Assembly: GCA_037178625.1 (NCBI GenBank)
Contig: CM074147.1
Span: 806,001 to 870,000 of the forward strand
Length of the DNA stretch: 64,000 nt
Direction of reading: 5' to 3'
Source: Skeletonema tropicum
Lineage: Eukaryota; Bacillariophyta; Thalassiosirophyceae; Thalassiosirales; Thalassiosiraceae
Part shown: piece by piece, positions 10,453 through 20,431 of the stretch
Layout: every line of letters starts with the position of its first letter
How positions within the stretch are numbered: position 1 is the first letter of the stretch
Position numbers and translations under genes: made by a program
Notes under the pieces: model-generated
What the model was told of the DNA's origin: nothing
The model's input: only the letters and a program-made list of their open reading frames with translations
The model's database searches: none

Positions 10453-11490
10453 ATGAGACTCTTCCTCCTAGCACTACTAACCCTCCTACTACACACCACA
10501 GCTGCCTTCTCCCCCGGCAGCAGTGACACACCCTTCTCCCTCTCCGCCTATCAAAAAGCACGAGCCAAAGAAACCTCCAAACAACTCGACGCCAGTCGCT
10601 TTCACTTTCAAATTCTCTTTGTCGACCAAACAAACTTTCACGCTCGCATTGCCGAGGGGATGATGGCTCGAATTGCGGAATACAATGATGCGTTGTTTAC
10701 ATTATTCCCGTACTCGGCAACTATTGAGGCATCACCCAATGCTCCGATTGATTCGGCTGCTCCGGATGAAGCACTGGCAATCTGTGATTATTTGGGGTTG
10801 TGCTCCACCACTTGTGCCGAGGATGGGACATCGTTCAATTTAGCGTATGATTTAGATCAGTATGATTTGATTATAGCGGTGGATGATGAGATTCAGAACT
10901 TGATATTGAGATCATTGCCCAGGGGTAGTGAGGGGTATGAACATAAATGTCGATCATTGTCCGAGTTTTTGAGTATCAACTTTTGTGGTGTAGAGAATAT
11001 TCAGTTGATACAAGATATGATTGAGCCGGGGATGTGGGAGAAGGCAAAGCCGTATTATGATGCTGCCAAGGCAGCATTAGACTCTAGTAGTACTAGCAGT
11101 GGTGATGATGGTGACAGTGGTGGTGATATATTCTCCGAGTCCAAGTCAACAGATATATACCATCCACGCATGATACTGAACGAAAATGGAGCAGCAATTC
11201 CAAACCAATCTGGGTGGCCATTGGTGGAAGCGGCCATGCTGGTGGCATGTGCGGGAATTACACGATTTTGTTTGGATACGATGGACGCGCAGTTTGATGA
11301 AGCATTTGAGACACTGTTGGGTAGGCATTTTTATAGGAAAGAGGATTTGGACCTTAGTGTCGATGATGCAGATGATCAGTTACGGCTTGGATCACTTTCA
11401 GTGACTGGTTACTTCTCGCCAAAGGAGCGGCGTGCTCGTATCTTGCAACATTTTGAAGAGTTGCGTTCAAAATTCGATTCGGAAGAATAG
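10453..11490 (+). CDS. Plastid-targeted low-molecular-weight phosphatase-like protein lacking catalytic residues
   Basis: 345 residues. Seen: signal peptide ending TTAAFSPG, a plastid-type site. From residue 52, FQILFVDQTNFHARIAEGM aligns by eye with the P-loop strand of low-molecular-weight protein tyrosine phosphatases (LFVCxGNxCRSxxAE), and YDLDQYDLIIAVDDE at about 132-146 aligns with their DxxDYDxIIAMD loop. The nucleophile Cys is Asp58 and the P-loop Arg is not conserved, so phosphatase activity is not expected. Asp in the general-acid loop is kept. A Ser/Gly/Asp-rich insert lies near 205-225. The C-terminal 100 residues are not recognised. Tail-to-tail with the RENi gene, 93 bp apart. 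The fold assignment rests on short motifs and is inference. Confidence 0.6.
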   Translation: MRLFLLALLTLLLHTTAAFSPGSSDTPFSLSAYQKARAKETSKQLDASRFHFQILFVDQTNFHARIAEGMMARIAEYNDALFTLFPYSATIEASPNAPIDSAAPDEALAICDYLGLCSTTCAEDGTSFNLAYDLDQYDLIIAVDDEIQNLILRSLPRGSEGYEHKCRSLSEFLSINFCGVENIQLIQDMIEPGMWEKAKPYYDAAKAALDSSSTSSGDDGDSGGDIFSESKSTDIYHPRMILNENGAAIPNQSGWPLVEAAMLVACAGITRFCLDTMDAQFDEAFETLLGRHFYRKEDLDLSVDDADDQLRLGSLSVTGYFSPKERRARILQHFEELRSKFDSEE

Positions 11491-11583
11491 GTGGAGTGAA
11501 TAGAGGTTTATGTATTGAACAAAGAATGTATTTTAATCTGAAAAAATCTGTACAGCCCTAACCTCAACAGTGGTGTTATAGCC

Positions 11584-13881
11584 TCACATAGGTTTATACG
11601 CTCTTCCATTCTCTACTGCATAAACCGTATCTCCATCACGTATACCCAAATCACGCAATGACTGGGATTCATCTGTAATAACCTGATTTCTGATGTAGAA
11701 TTTCACCTTTTTACATCCCTTTGACTTGTAATACTTGGTATAATCAACTTTGAGCTTCGTAACCAAACTCGTATCATGCAATTTCCACTTCTTCTGTCGA
11801 GGATTTTTGTTTTGATTGCGATTTGTTTCAATTGTAATCATTACTGGAGGAGATGGTGTTGTCGAGGCAGAAGACACTGCTGCTGCTCTAGCTGTGGACT
11901 GGATTGCTGCAGACACTGCCGCTACTGCTGCTCTAGCCGTGGACTGGATTGCTGCACCTTGAGCTGCAGGTGCTGATCTTGCGGCTTCGGTAACCATCAC
12001 ATCAATAATCTCATCACCTTCCAGATCAAGATGCTCTGGTGTAGTAGATGGTCTCAACGTCTCCCCATCGAAGACAAACTTACACTGAGAAATGCTGCTA
12101 ACATTTCGTCGTTGGGCAAAAGTCTCAAATGCCTGTTGAAAACTTTCCTTCAGTCGGATGGCAATTCGTTCTGTCTCATTTGATTTACCATTGACACGAA
12201 AGATGAGATTGATGGATGGTCCGCCTGCCACAATTGCATCCAAGTAGGCATTGTTGGCAATGTTCAACTGAGAACAAGACTGCGATACGTCTAGTTTCCT
12301 CCCATTACATTCAAGAGTGACTGAGGAAAGTCGATTCTTTCTGCAGTAATCATCCGCCATCTTCTTTAGAGGATTCGACTTTTTCATTTTGTACGTCTCG
12401 TTGCGACTGCCTGCCGCACCACGAACGTGGATGACAACCATTTCTTCTCTCGCGGGAGGTGCTTTGGCAGCTGCTGCAGACGCCCTGTTGTTTTTGGTGT
12501 TGGCAATGACAATGATATCTACCAAGTCCTCGTCGTCCATATCATAAAAAGATGGAGTCTTGGTAAAATTTAGACTCTGACCATCAAACGTCATCTTTGT
12601 AATTGTGCCACGTTGAAACTGATCAATCAAGTATTGTAGCGGTTGATCCATCTTAATCTTGACACTAACTTTGGATTCTTTGTTGGATGAATCTCTGTAT
12701 CGCAAGTATATTGTGATTGTAGGTCCACTGTATGAAACGGCGGGAGTTGTGACTGTTCGAGGAGCGTAAGAAGTTGACAAGCTAGCACCCCCATAATCAT
12801 TTGAACTCAAATCCAGCACAGCGGGAGATGATGCTCTGGCGGCAGTAGGTACAATTTGTGACGGTAACGACGGAAGATTCACATCTTCGGCGTGATACAC
12901 CTGCGATTGTAGCAATGCTGCTCTAGCCCTCTTTGCCGCTTCCAAAGTTGCATTGCTATTTGCCCTGACGGATGGGTCATGATGCAGAGTTCCCCCCTCG
13001 TCCGTCTTGTAGGCTGTTTTGGCTCGTGTGGTTGTTCGTGTTGACCGCGTTGATTTTCGTTCTGGTGGGATCTCAATAATATCTTCATCCGAATCTGATG
13101 ACAGGCAGTCAATAGCGGTAGTAGATGCTTTCGCTTTTGCTGCTGCTGCCGCTGCTACAGGCTGCCTCTTGGATCTGGTAGAAGCAGTCGTCGTCACATC
13201 CACACAATCACTATCTGAATCATCCGAGCTACTAGAATCATAGTATGCCATTGCCTTCTTACTCGTCGACGTAGATTTCTTCGCAGCTGGCTTTTTGCTG
13301 CTAGTATTGCTCTGCTTTCGTTTCTTTGCACTAAATGAAATATCTTCTGAACTATCCTCATCCGAGTCATCAGATGAGGATGAATACAAATGCCTCAATG
13401 CCGCCCTTTTCCTCTCACTAGCTGCCCTACTTTGTTTATTAGATCCTAACCCCAAGCCCAAGTCATCCGAGTCATCATCACTGTCATCATCGTCGTCAGA
13501 GGCGAATGAATTTGCCCTCGTTTTGGTATTGGTTTTGTTGCCATTCATTCGACCCGATGCCAATCGATCGCGTTTATCAGAATAATCATTGTCTTTTGCT
13601 TCCTCTTCACTTTCATCGTCGCTACTACTATCACATGCTGATGCAGTAGTCTTTGTTCGTTTGTATTTCGGTTTCATGTCATCATCCGAGCCACTACCTT
13701 CGTCGCTGTCGTGTTTGTTCACAACATCTTTCTTTTTCCTTTCCACAACAGCAGCAACACGTTTCTTTTTTTTGCCAGATGACACGTGTTGTTTGGTTAC
13801 CAGTAATTCGTCTTCGCTGCTGTCTTCATCACCATCAAAATAATGATCGTCGGTTTCATACTCATCGGTGGATCCTGCCAT
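11584..13881 (-). CDS. RENi-type protein with four tandem SUMO/ubiquitin-like domains
   Basis: 765 residues. Seen: an acidic, Ser/Lys-rich disordered N-terminal half (about 1-370) with many SD/SDDE clusters, typical of CK2 sites and SUMO-interacting stretches; then four beta-grasp repeats at about 383-457, 478-552, 555-630 and 678-760. Typical SUMO-like strands are ITIYLRYRDSS, MVVIHVRG, INLIFRVNGKSNE and VMITIETNR, each followed by a FDGQ/CNGR/FDGE-like turn and ending DLVDIIV or EIIDVMV. Known RENi proteins (Rad60, Esc2, NIP45) act in SUMO-dependent genome stability and normally have two such domains. Four is unusual. An Ala/Ser-rich linker (STARAAVAAVSAAIQSTARA) separates domains 3 and 4. 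Start at 13881 is the first Met. Confidence 0.75.
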   Translation of the reverse strand: MAGSTDEYETDDHYFDGDEDSSEDELLVTKQHVSSGKKKKRVAAVVERKKKDVVNKHDSDEGSGSDDDMKPKYKRTKTTASACDSSSDDESEEEAKDNDYSDKRDRLASGRMNGNKTNTKTRANSFASDDDDDSDDDSDDLGLGLGSNKQSRAASERKRAALRHLYSSSSDDSDEDSSEDISFSAKKRKQSNTSSKKPAAKKSTSTSKKAMAYYDSSSSDDSDSDCVDVTTTASTRSKRQPVAAAAAAKAKASTTAIDCLSSDSDEDIIEIPPERKSTRSTRTTTRAKTAYKTDEGGTLHHDPSVRANSNATLEAAKRARAALLQSQVYHAEDVNLPSLPSQIVPTAARASSPAVLDLSSNDYGGASLSTSYAPRTVTTPAVSYSGPTITIYLRYRDSSNKESKVSVKIKMDQPLQYLIDQFQRGTITKMTFDGQSLNFTKTPSFYDMDDEDLVDIIVIANTKNNRASAAAAKAPPAREEMVVIHVRGAAGSRNETYKMKKSNPLKKMADDYCRKNRLSSVTLECNGRKLDVSQSCSQLNIANNAYLDAIVAGGPSINLIFRVNGKSNETERIAIRLKESFQQAFETFAQRRNVSSISQCKFVFDGETLRPSTTPEHLDLEGDEIIDVMVTEAARSAPAAQGAAIQSTARAAVAAVSAAIQSTARAAAVSSASTTPSPPVMITIETNRNQNKNPRQKKWKLHDTSLVTKLKVDYTKYYKSKGCKKVKFYIRNQVITDESQSLRDLGIRDGDTVYAVENGRAYKPM

Positions 13882-14421
13882 TGTTGTAGGTGATGGATGG
13901 TAGTGGATGTATTCGTTTCATGAGGGAAGTTTTTGCATGCAATGCAAATAATCATGATCATTTCATGATTTGAATTGATTTGAATTTTGAAAATTGTTGC
14001 TGGATGATGGATGACGGAGCGGGAGAGAAAGGAAGATAGAAACACGAAAAGCCTCATCATGATAATAAGCTCATTCTTTTATGTGCCCTGATAAGCTCCC
14101 TCTAACATATTATGGTTGATAGCTGTGGCTGGGTTCTGAAAGTCAGGTCGCAAGATGCAAGTCTAATTGAGACACAGTTCATGTGCAGTGAGGCAGAGAG
14201 CGTTGTTTCCAGATACATTTGAGAGGCAGGTCTATTGAGATACAGTTCATGTTGGATGTGCAGTATGGTGGTATAGAGTGTTGTTTGCTGACGATAACGA
14301 CAAGTACATCTAATTAACTTTAGAGATTTATTCTCCGTTCAAGAAACCACCACACTCACAATCCGAAATTCTCAATTTGTGAGCTAGCTTTCAATTCCAA
14401 GAACAAAGCCCTACGTCTCCT
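13882..14421. other. intergenic region with imperfect direct repeat
   Basis: No gene. Two imperfect copies of a segment with TTGAGA-ACAGTTCATGT and GTTGTTT lie at 14159-14211 and 14228-14290. Confidence 0.5.
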
Positions 14422-15606
14422 CTACCCAAACATAGTTACGCCGATGCGCCCAGAAACGTGCCTGGCCTCGATATCTTTCAAGACAACTCTGTTCTCAATG
14501 TATGATGCGTAGCCGATAGGATCGTACTTCTGGCGTAAGTAGTTGCGTTTACTAACATTCATGAACAAGATAGTCTTCAAAGGTGAGTCGGATAGAATCG
14601 CTTTCTCAATCGGGCATCGACCATCTCTGTCTTCGATCATGAGCGACTCTGGAGAGGTTTGGATGAGCAATCTGACAAGCTCTCTAAAATGGGATGGCTT
14701 GAAAGCATGCATTACTTTCTCCTCAAAACAAGTATGGAGAGGCGTGCTGCCTTGATCATCCACGAAGGTACAAGCTCTTGGGTTCAGCTTGAGAAGATGC
14801 GAAATGATGGACAGCTGCGAGACCTTGCTAATAGCTACATGAAGAGGAAGCCTACCCTGGTCATCTCGATGATTCGCAGCAGTCTGCTTGTCGTGAGTGA
14901 GTTGAGAGATGATAGATAGTGGGGCATCAAAGCGGAGTGCGAGGTGCAAGAGTATTCCATTGTACTCCCTCAACTCCTCGTGAGCTCTCAAGTCAATGGA
15001 TAATTGATCCCAATCACGATTCTTGATCAAGTTAGCAAGCTTAGACAGTAGTGCCATCATCGCTACTTCGTCTTGGGGTTCCGCGCGCATGGTACTATCC
15101 TTTTGTGAGGACCCCACGACTTCGTCTTTTGGCTCCAAGTAGTTCTTGCAGATGGTAATATCCAGTGAGTGCTCGGTCATGTGCTCCGTCGAGGAGATGC
15201 CCATATCCGCGCCGGGTACTCTGCTTCTTCCATTTCCATGTGCAGACATGGCCTTAGCCTTGGCCTTGGAGAGATTGTGGTTGCGATGTTGCCATTTGAA
15301 TATTGGCGAGGAGAGGATTCCGCCTCCGAATCTGGTCATCCTTGTGCTTTGGTAGATGTATGAATAATGAGTGATGGGATATGCTCTCGAGCTAAGACTG
15401 AGACGGCCCTTCGTAGTTCGCTTAGAGTCATAGACGAAGAGCTGGCCACTGGTTGTAGACCATAAAGTAGTAAGAAGCAAGGTTGTATGACTAACTATTA
15501 GTTGGGTGTTTTGTGCACCCCGAAAAGCATGGGAAATCGTACCAATGACTGAGGGAGCGCAAATGAATTCGATCGACGAATGCTGCTGAGTTCTTTGTGT
15601 CAACAT
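14422..15606 (-). CDS. Ankyrin-repeat protein
   Basis: 394 residues from the first Met; a second Met at 15339 (MTRFGGG) is an equally likely start, giving 305 residues. Seen: three to four ankyrin-type helical repeats over about 215-350, for example DDQGRLPLHVAISK, VDDQGSTPLHTCFEEK and EDRDGRCPIEKAIL. A short helical cap precedes them. The N-terminal part is basic, hydrophobic and without a recognised domain, and may include untranslated sequence. Ankyrin repeats bind other proteins; no partner can be named. Such single-exon ankyrin proteins are common in diatoms. No catalytic domain is present. The gene stands alone with 500-bp flanks. Confidence 0.75.
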   Translation of the reverse strand: MLTQRTQQHSSIEFICAPSVIGTISHAFRGAQNTQLIVSHTTLLLTTLWSTTSGQLFVYDSKRTTKGRLSLSSRAYPITHYSYIYQSTRMTRFGGGILSSPIFKWQHRNHNLSKAKAKAMSAHGNGRSRVPGADMGISSTEHMTEHSLDITICKNYLEPKDEVVGSSQKDSTMRAEPQDEVAMMALLSKLANLIKNRDWDQLSIDLRAHEELREYNGILLHLALRFDAPLSIISQLTHDKQTAANHRDDQGRLPLHVAISKVSQLSIISHLLKLNPRACTFVDDQGSTPLHTCFEEKVMHAFKPSHFRELVRLLIQTSPESLMIEDRDGRCPIEKAILSDSPLKTILFMNVSKRNYLRQKYDPIGYASYIENRVVLKDIEARHVSGRIGVTMFG

Positions 15607-16116
15607 ACACGAGTCAACCTGTCTAATTCTTTCAAGTCAATTAGAAGAGGAAGAGAGGACGAAGGTATTGTACTTACCTGCACGATAGAGAGGACGGAGG
15701 ATACTTGGATTGAGCCTAAATTATAACAGCTGCTTCGAAAACTACGACCTGAGACCAATGACCGCATAGAACAATACTAATTCCGACAATAGATTAAGAG
15801 AATAGAACAAGAAAAGAAATGTCCTTATGATGTTGTGTGTGTGTCCACGAGAAAACATCCCCAACCCTAACCCTAACAGAGGGGTTTTGTAAAATCGGAA
15901 ATATGGGACTCCTTCAAGCCCCACCTCCAGGCCCGCCCGCCAGCGCACCAGCTATGTAAGTACTTGTACACGGCCACGATGTTCGTTGTGTAGGCTGTGG
16001 TACGGTTCCATGGCGTTTTTATGAACGGTGGCATAGTTAACAATAGGTTACAATGCACAATGGCGCAAATGTATTGAAGCATATGAGGAAGAATTGAAGC
16101 AACTAACTTACTTATC
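15607..16116. other. intergenic region with short telomere-like tract
   Basis: No gene in 510 bp. It contains two and a half CCCTAA units at about 15863-15877. It separates the divergent ankyrin and thioredoxin-like genes. Confidence 0.5.
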
Positions 16117-16906
16117 ATGAATAAAGTTTTGTCCGCATTATTTTCGCTCATACTAGCGGCCATCCAGTTCTCAAATGTTCATTCATTTGCCGAGTTACAT
16201 ATTGGTACTCAAACAAGAAGGAGCTCACAACAACTCTACCAACAGCCACAATCCGACAACTATTACGGAAGCGCTGACTCCTCCTTCATAATTCGAGAAT
16301 TCAGCATATATGATCAACTCGAAGATATAGTTAACCTAGCCTCAAAGCCATTGCCCGAGCGACCAGAGGGAATTGTCGTCATAGCGAAGTACACATCCTC
16401 ATCGAATTCAGATTGTCGCGCGACCGAAGCCACCTATGAACGATTAGCGCGTGATAATCCCGCTACGTTGTTCTTGAGATGCTTTCAAGAATACGAAAAT
16501 GCACAAATCTTATTTGATAGGGCGGCTGTGGAAGTTGTACCAACATATGATGTGTTTTACATGGGCAACAGAGTGGCTAGAGTGGATGGACAACGGTTGA
16601 ATGATTTGGAGAATGTGATTAATCAATATCAATTTATGAATTCTGACTTGGATCTGTTTAGTGAGGAATCGACAGTACGATTCTCCCATGGGGACTGTGC
16701 AAGCGTCTCCGTGGGGGGATGGCAGTGGCAGCGACTCGGCCGATTTTACAAAAACACCACGAACTACTGCATCCTTCATTCCAGGGTATGACTGGAATAA
16801 AAAAGGAGGGTTCTTTGATGAATTGGCTACTGATATGCAAAAGAAGTCCGGATTTGACGACTTTGAGGAGAGTTATGAGAACGATTGGATGCCAAAAATT
16901 GATTAA
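16117..16906 (+). CDS. Thioredoxin-fold protein without a CxxC motif, plastid/secretory-targeted (one frame break)
   Basis: About 262 residues after joining. Seen: signal peptide (MNKVLSALFSLILAAIQF...SFAELH) with a Phe after the likely cleavage site; a thioredoxin-like core at about 85-170, with strand GIVVIAKYT, helix ATYERLARDN, and the cis-Pro turn VEVVPTYDVFYMGNRVARVDG. The place of the WCxxC motif holds TSSSNSDCRA, so a dithiol reaction is not expected. The first frame runs to 16791 with a poor tail. The better tail (PWGDGSGSDSADFTKTPRTT, then FIPGYDWNKKGGFFDE) is in the next frame, ending at 16906. Removing one C from 16685-16687 joins them. Function is unknown; a scaffold or chaperone role is possible. 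Confidence 0.75.
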
Positions 16907-17444
16907 AGGGACGTGAGGGGATTGTAAAAATAATGAACAACATCGATGTCCGTATGAATGCTGTTGTATTCAACGAAGAATAATCTTAGTCTTTTTATCG
17001 GGCAGTAGCTTGCCAAACGGGGGTGCTGTCGCAGGATAATCACATCAAACGTGGACTCAAGAAACAACGCGCCACTCACCGTTTTTCGCCTGCGAGGAAT
17101 AACATTGATCGAAGAATTCTCTGTATATATTTTCATTTAATCCGCCAACATGCAAGATCCAAGACGTCTCGCGGAGAGTATACGTGGACCTAAGAATTTG
17201 AATCTTCTCCCTGGACAGTTTTCGAATACGAACAGGTAGATCCATCTCGCCCTCCCGATTTGATATTGAATTGCCAGCAGTACTAACTATACACCAACTA
17301 CGACGACTTGGAGCTCTCAGACTTTCGAAGTAGAATTACTTTGCTTTTCATTCAATCCAATAGTACTTGAGAGGATAAGATCGTTCATTGAAGCTAAGAT
17401 TTCAAAGCTTGGGATAGTTTGTTAGGCTTCCATAAGGAAGAAGC
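16907..17444. other. intergenic region
   Basis: No gene or repeat recognised in 538 bp. Presumed promoter of the IQ-motif gene at the 3' end. Confidence 0.45.
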
Positions 17445-20132
17445 ATGTCGTCTTCAGAACTACAAGCAGATAACAGTAGCAGTAGCGATGACGACAACGA
17501 AGGCTGCAATGATTCTCTCGCATTTACAGCCTCCTCATCTCTGTCTCAATCCAAATTGCAAGAGTCGAATAAGGACGCGAATGCAATGACGAAGAGGATG
17601 ACAATTCAACGTGATCGACAGGCGACGCTGTTCAACCGTGCTACGATGGAAATGCATCGGACGACTCGTTTGGCAATGACTAGTGGCGAAACGCAAGGCT
17701 CTTTGCAGTTTATTGTACGCAAGAACAAATTGCTGCACATACCGCCCTCCACCGGCAGCGATTCGCATACGATTGCGGTTAGAACAACTCTATACCGTCG
17801 ATTCGAGACTCTTGATCCTGATCGACAAGAGGATGATTCTCCATATCTCAACGCTGTAAAAGAAGGAATGGCAGTTAAATTAGTGAAGGCACTGCCGAAA
17901 GGATACGAAAGAGGAGGTTGGCGTTGCCATGCCTTGGTTGGAGAGAAAGAGTGTATGCATCCAAACAAAGCACATGAAAAGTGTTGCTCGAAATGCCAAA
18001 CTAAAAAGCCTCATTTGAAGTCTGCCTATGCCCATCTCCGCCTTCTGCTGCCCGGAATGCGACAGCAGCGACGCGAGTATGTTCGAATGATCAAAGAATA
18101 TGATTCTGAGTTATGCAGATGTGAGGCCGCTGAGCAGATCGCCAACGACAAGATTGCTACATTTGATGATAAGTTAGAAAAGGGTCTTGTTCAAGCCGAA
18201 GACGAAGAAGTGGAATTGACCATGGACGTCGACTTGATCCAAAAAGGAGTGTGGCAGCGAGGAAATGCGAGATCCCTACTCCCAATGCTGTTTGACAGGA
18301 AAAATGATTTGAATACTCGTCTACGAACAGCCAGGGCAGAAATTGCCATAATGATTCAATGCGCATACGAGTTAGCCGTGGTTCATGCACAGAAGATTGT
18401 TCGAAGATATCTGACCCGGTGCAGGCTTGATTCTGTACGAAAAGCTAAGGATCAATTTGCCAAATTTTGCGCAGCTTTAGAGATACAACGGATAGCACGT
18501 GGGAAGCTGGCAAAGAACTTGCTCGTTCAACTTCGTCAGCTGAGATATTGTTTCATGGCAACCAAAATACAGTCAATTGCTCGTATGCGTCAAGCTGTGT
18601 TGGAACGAAAACGGCTTTGGGGTATATACTTTTTGCAGTTGCAACATGAAAAGGCTACTGTCATCCAATCATTCGTACGTGCATGTGCTGCGAAATCGAT
18701 GCGGAAGCGACTTGCCGAGCTCAGGAGGTTGTATCTAGAGCAACAAGAGAAAGATCGTGTTGCAACGACGAAAAGAAATGCGGCTACTCTTATTCAATCT
18801 GTTTACAGACGCCATCTTGATCAGATTAAATGCAAGAATCGGCGTATTGAAATGAGCCTCCACGGACGCCTACTCATGTATTTAGAGCGATTTGCAATCG
18901 ATGGATGCATGTGGACGTTTGTAAAATCAATCAATGATGATTATCTGCGCTTTGAGAGAACGATAAAGAACGTAATACACAGAGAAGAGAAAATGGCAAA
19001 GACGTTTGTCGAAAAGGTTGTAAAAGCAAGAGACGAGGACCATTCATCTGCATGGAACAAGTACCATTCTTTGAAAGAGGGCAGTAGACTCATTACCCAG
19101 TCTCAAGAGATGACCAAGTCGGCATTGGCAGAGGATAAAGGGATCCGTAGGAAGTCTTCGCAGTGTAGTTCAGAGGGTGACGGGAGGCGTAAGATGAACG
19201 GTCAGAAGAGAGATAGTATGGATAGTATGATGCAGATATACACAAATGCACTTTCGGTAAAAAATAGGGGACCTTCAAGGCGCATCGAAATGCCAATGAG
19301 GTCACAAGCTCAAAGTCACAAACGCAGTCAAGTTGCTAACAACAAAAGCAATGATTGTATATATCGTCGAGAAGCAAAACAATTATCAGCTCTCAAGCAT
19401 GCTCATGCGCGGCTACAAGGTCAATACTTACGTTTCGATATCCCAAATGGGTTGGATGATACTTTGGCTCGATTCATCACCGCTGTTGCAATGCGCTACG
19501 ATAGTAACTTGCCCACAGAATCTCACCTCGAAGGAAACATCTCCAGTTCTTCAGCGAGAGATGATGAAAAGAAGCGTCTGGAGTATGCAGATGAGCTGAT
19601 TCACGCCTTGCACGAAAAAGGATTTGTCTTTATACGGCAACTGTTGCCCATTCAACATATGAGCTCTATTTTGCGCGATTTGATGGTAACTAAAGACTTT
19701 ATACTCCTCTCTCATGCGATGGTAACTGTGCTACAAAGAATGAACAGAGGAAATCACCTGACAAGGAGCTATCTACTGACAAAATGCGCCTCCTTCTTGG
19801 ACACGCAATCTGGGCAGAATCCTGACGCAAGAGGTGCTGAAACAAATGAAAACCTAGACATTGTATATTTTCTGGGCGAATGCGGTGCTGCTGGTTGCGG
19901 AGAGGAGTTTGATGATGAAATTCCTAGGCGCCTATTTGAAGCTGGAAAATCCAGCAGAAGTGGACCGCAGCTGCCGAGTAACCTGTTGTTGGAAACAAAC
20001 AGTAAGAAAGATAAATCAAAGTGGACAGTGAAGTTTACTCAGAAGGTTATCAATGATAACGAAACAAAGCACCCAGCCTATACAAATTATAGACGAGGGC
20101 AACTTCTAGCTAACTCAATAGACATAACTTGA
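17445..20132 (+). CDS. IQ-motif (calmodulin-binding) protein with a Cys/His cluster
   Basis: 895 residues. Seen: a Ser/Asp-rich N terminus; a Cys/His cluster at about 161-184 (CHALVGEKECMHPNK followed by CCSKC), possibly a small zinc finger; coiled-coil text at 205-300; then at least five IQ-like motifs (QKIVRRYLTR at 316, EIQRIARGKL at 346, ATKIQSIARMRQ at 372, ATVIQSFVRACA at 404, AATLIQSVYRRH at 446). IQ motifs bind calmodulin or myosin-light-chain-like proteins. The C-terminal 430 residues are not recognised. The last nine codons and the stop lie inside a segment duplicated at 21296, so the present C terminus is probably not the original one. A proline-rich frame at 20882-21128 could be a lost 3' part. 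Likely cytoskeletal or ciliary, but this is inference. Confidence 0.8.
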   Translation: MSSSELQADNSSSSDDDNEGCNDSLAFTASSSLSQSKLQESNKDANAMTKRMTIQRDRQATLFNRATMEMHRTTRLAMTSGETQGSLQFIVRKNKLLHIPPSTGSDSHTIAVRTTLYRRFETLDPDRQEDDSPYLNAVKEGMAVKLVKALPKGYERGGWRCHALVGEKECMHPNKAHEKCCSKCQTKKPHLKSAYAHLRLLLPGMRQQRREYVRMIKEYDSELCRCEAAEQIANDKIATFDDKLEKGLVQAEDEEVELTMDVDLIQKGVWQRGNARSLLPMLFDRKNDLNTRLRTARAEIAIMIQCAYELAVVHAQKIVRRYLTRCRLDSVRKAKDQFAKFCAALEIQRIARGKLAKNLLVQLRQLRYCFMATKIQSIARMRQAVLERKRLWGIYFLQLQHEKATVIQSFVRACAAKSMRKRLAELRRLYLEQQEKDRVATTKRNAATLIQSVYRRHLDQIKCKNRRIEMSLHGRLLMYLERFAIDGCMWTFVKSINDDYLRFERTIKNVIHREEKMAKTFVEKVVKARDEDHSSAWNKYHSLKEGSRLITQSQEMTKSALAEDKGIRRKSSQCSSEGDGRRKMNGQKRDSMDSMMQIYTNALSVKNRGPSRRIEMPMRSQAQSHKRSQVANNKSNDCIYRREAKQLSALKHAHARLQGQYLRFDIPNGLDDTLARFITAVAMRYDSNLPTESHLEGNISSSSARDDEKKRLEYADELIHALHEKGFVFIRQLLPIQHMSSILRDLMVTKDFILLSHAMVTVLQRMNRGNHLTRSYLLTKCASFLDTQSGQNPDARGAETNENLDIVYFLGECGAAGCGEEFDDEIPRRLFEAGKSSRSGPQLPSNLLLETNSKKDKSKWTVKFTQKVINDNETKHPAYTNYRRGQLLANSIDIT

Positions 20133-20431
20133 CCCTGGCTGGCAAGATTACTGCCAAATAAATACAACTCGACACTAGCAAACATGAAGACTACAAATCA
20201 TCCACCTTCACGAGGTAGATGGGCCATTACCCACTGCAGTTTGTGCAAGCTACTCGTCCGTCCTGCAGCACTTCTTCCCAGTCGCAGCAGCCATCTCTTA
20301 AAACGATGCACACGACTTAACCACAATACATGATAGGATCAGACAGAAGAGCATAAGGTTAAGATATCGAAGGAACCAATTGCAAGAGACTAGCATCAGG
20401 TGGTTCATCCAATCTGATGAGACGTGGTACA
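20101..20431 (-). pseudogene. Degenerate duplicate of the terminal exon of the 21395-22980 glycosyltransferase-like gene
   Basis: Direct (same-orientation) copy of 21296-21670. Shared stretches include TAGCTAACTCAATAGACATA (20107 and 21302), CCATTACCCACTGC, ATGATAGGATCAGACAGAAG and CAATTGCAAGAGACTAGCA, with many small indels. On the minus strand it corresponds to the last exon and 3' flank of the glycosyltransferase-like gene. Similarity stops at GACGTGGTACATCT, which in the functional copy is the splice acceptor. Indels break the reading frame, so this is a gene fragment. Its left end overlaps the coding end of the IQ-motif gene. Confidence 0.75.

Noticed and set aside
13295..13843. Plus-strand frames rich in Ser/Leu
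   Set aside because: Antisense shadows of the Ser/Asp-rich half of the RENi gene.
15863..15877. Interstitial telomere
   Set aside because: Only about two and a half CCCTAA units; too short to mean a fused chromosome end.
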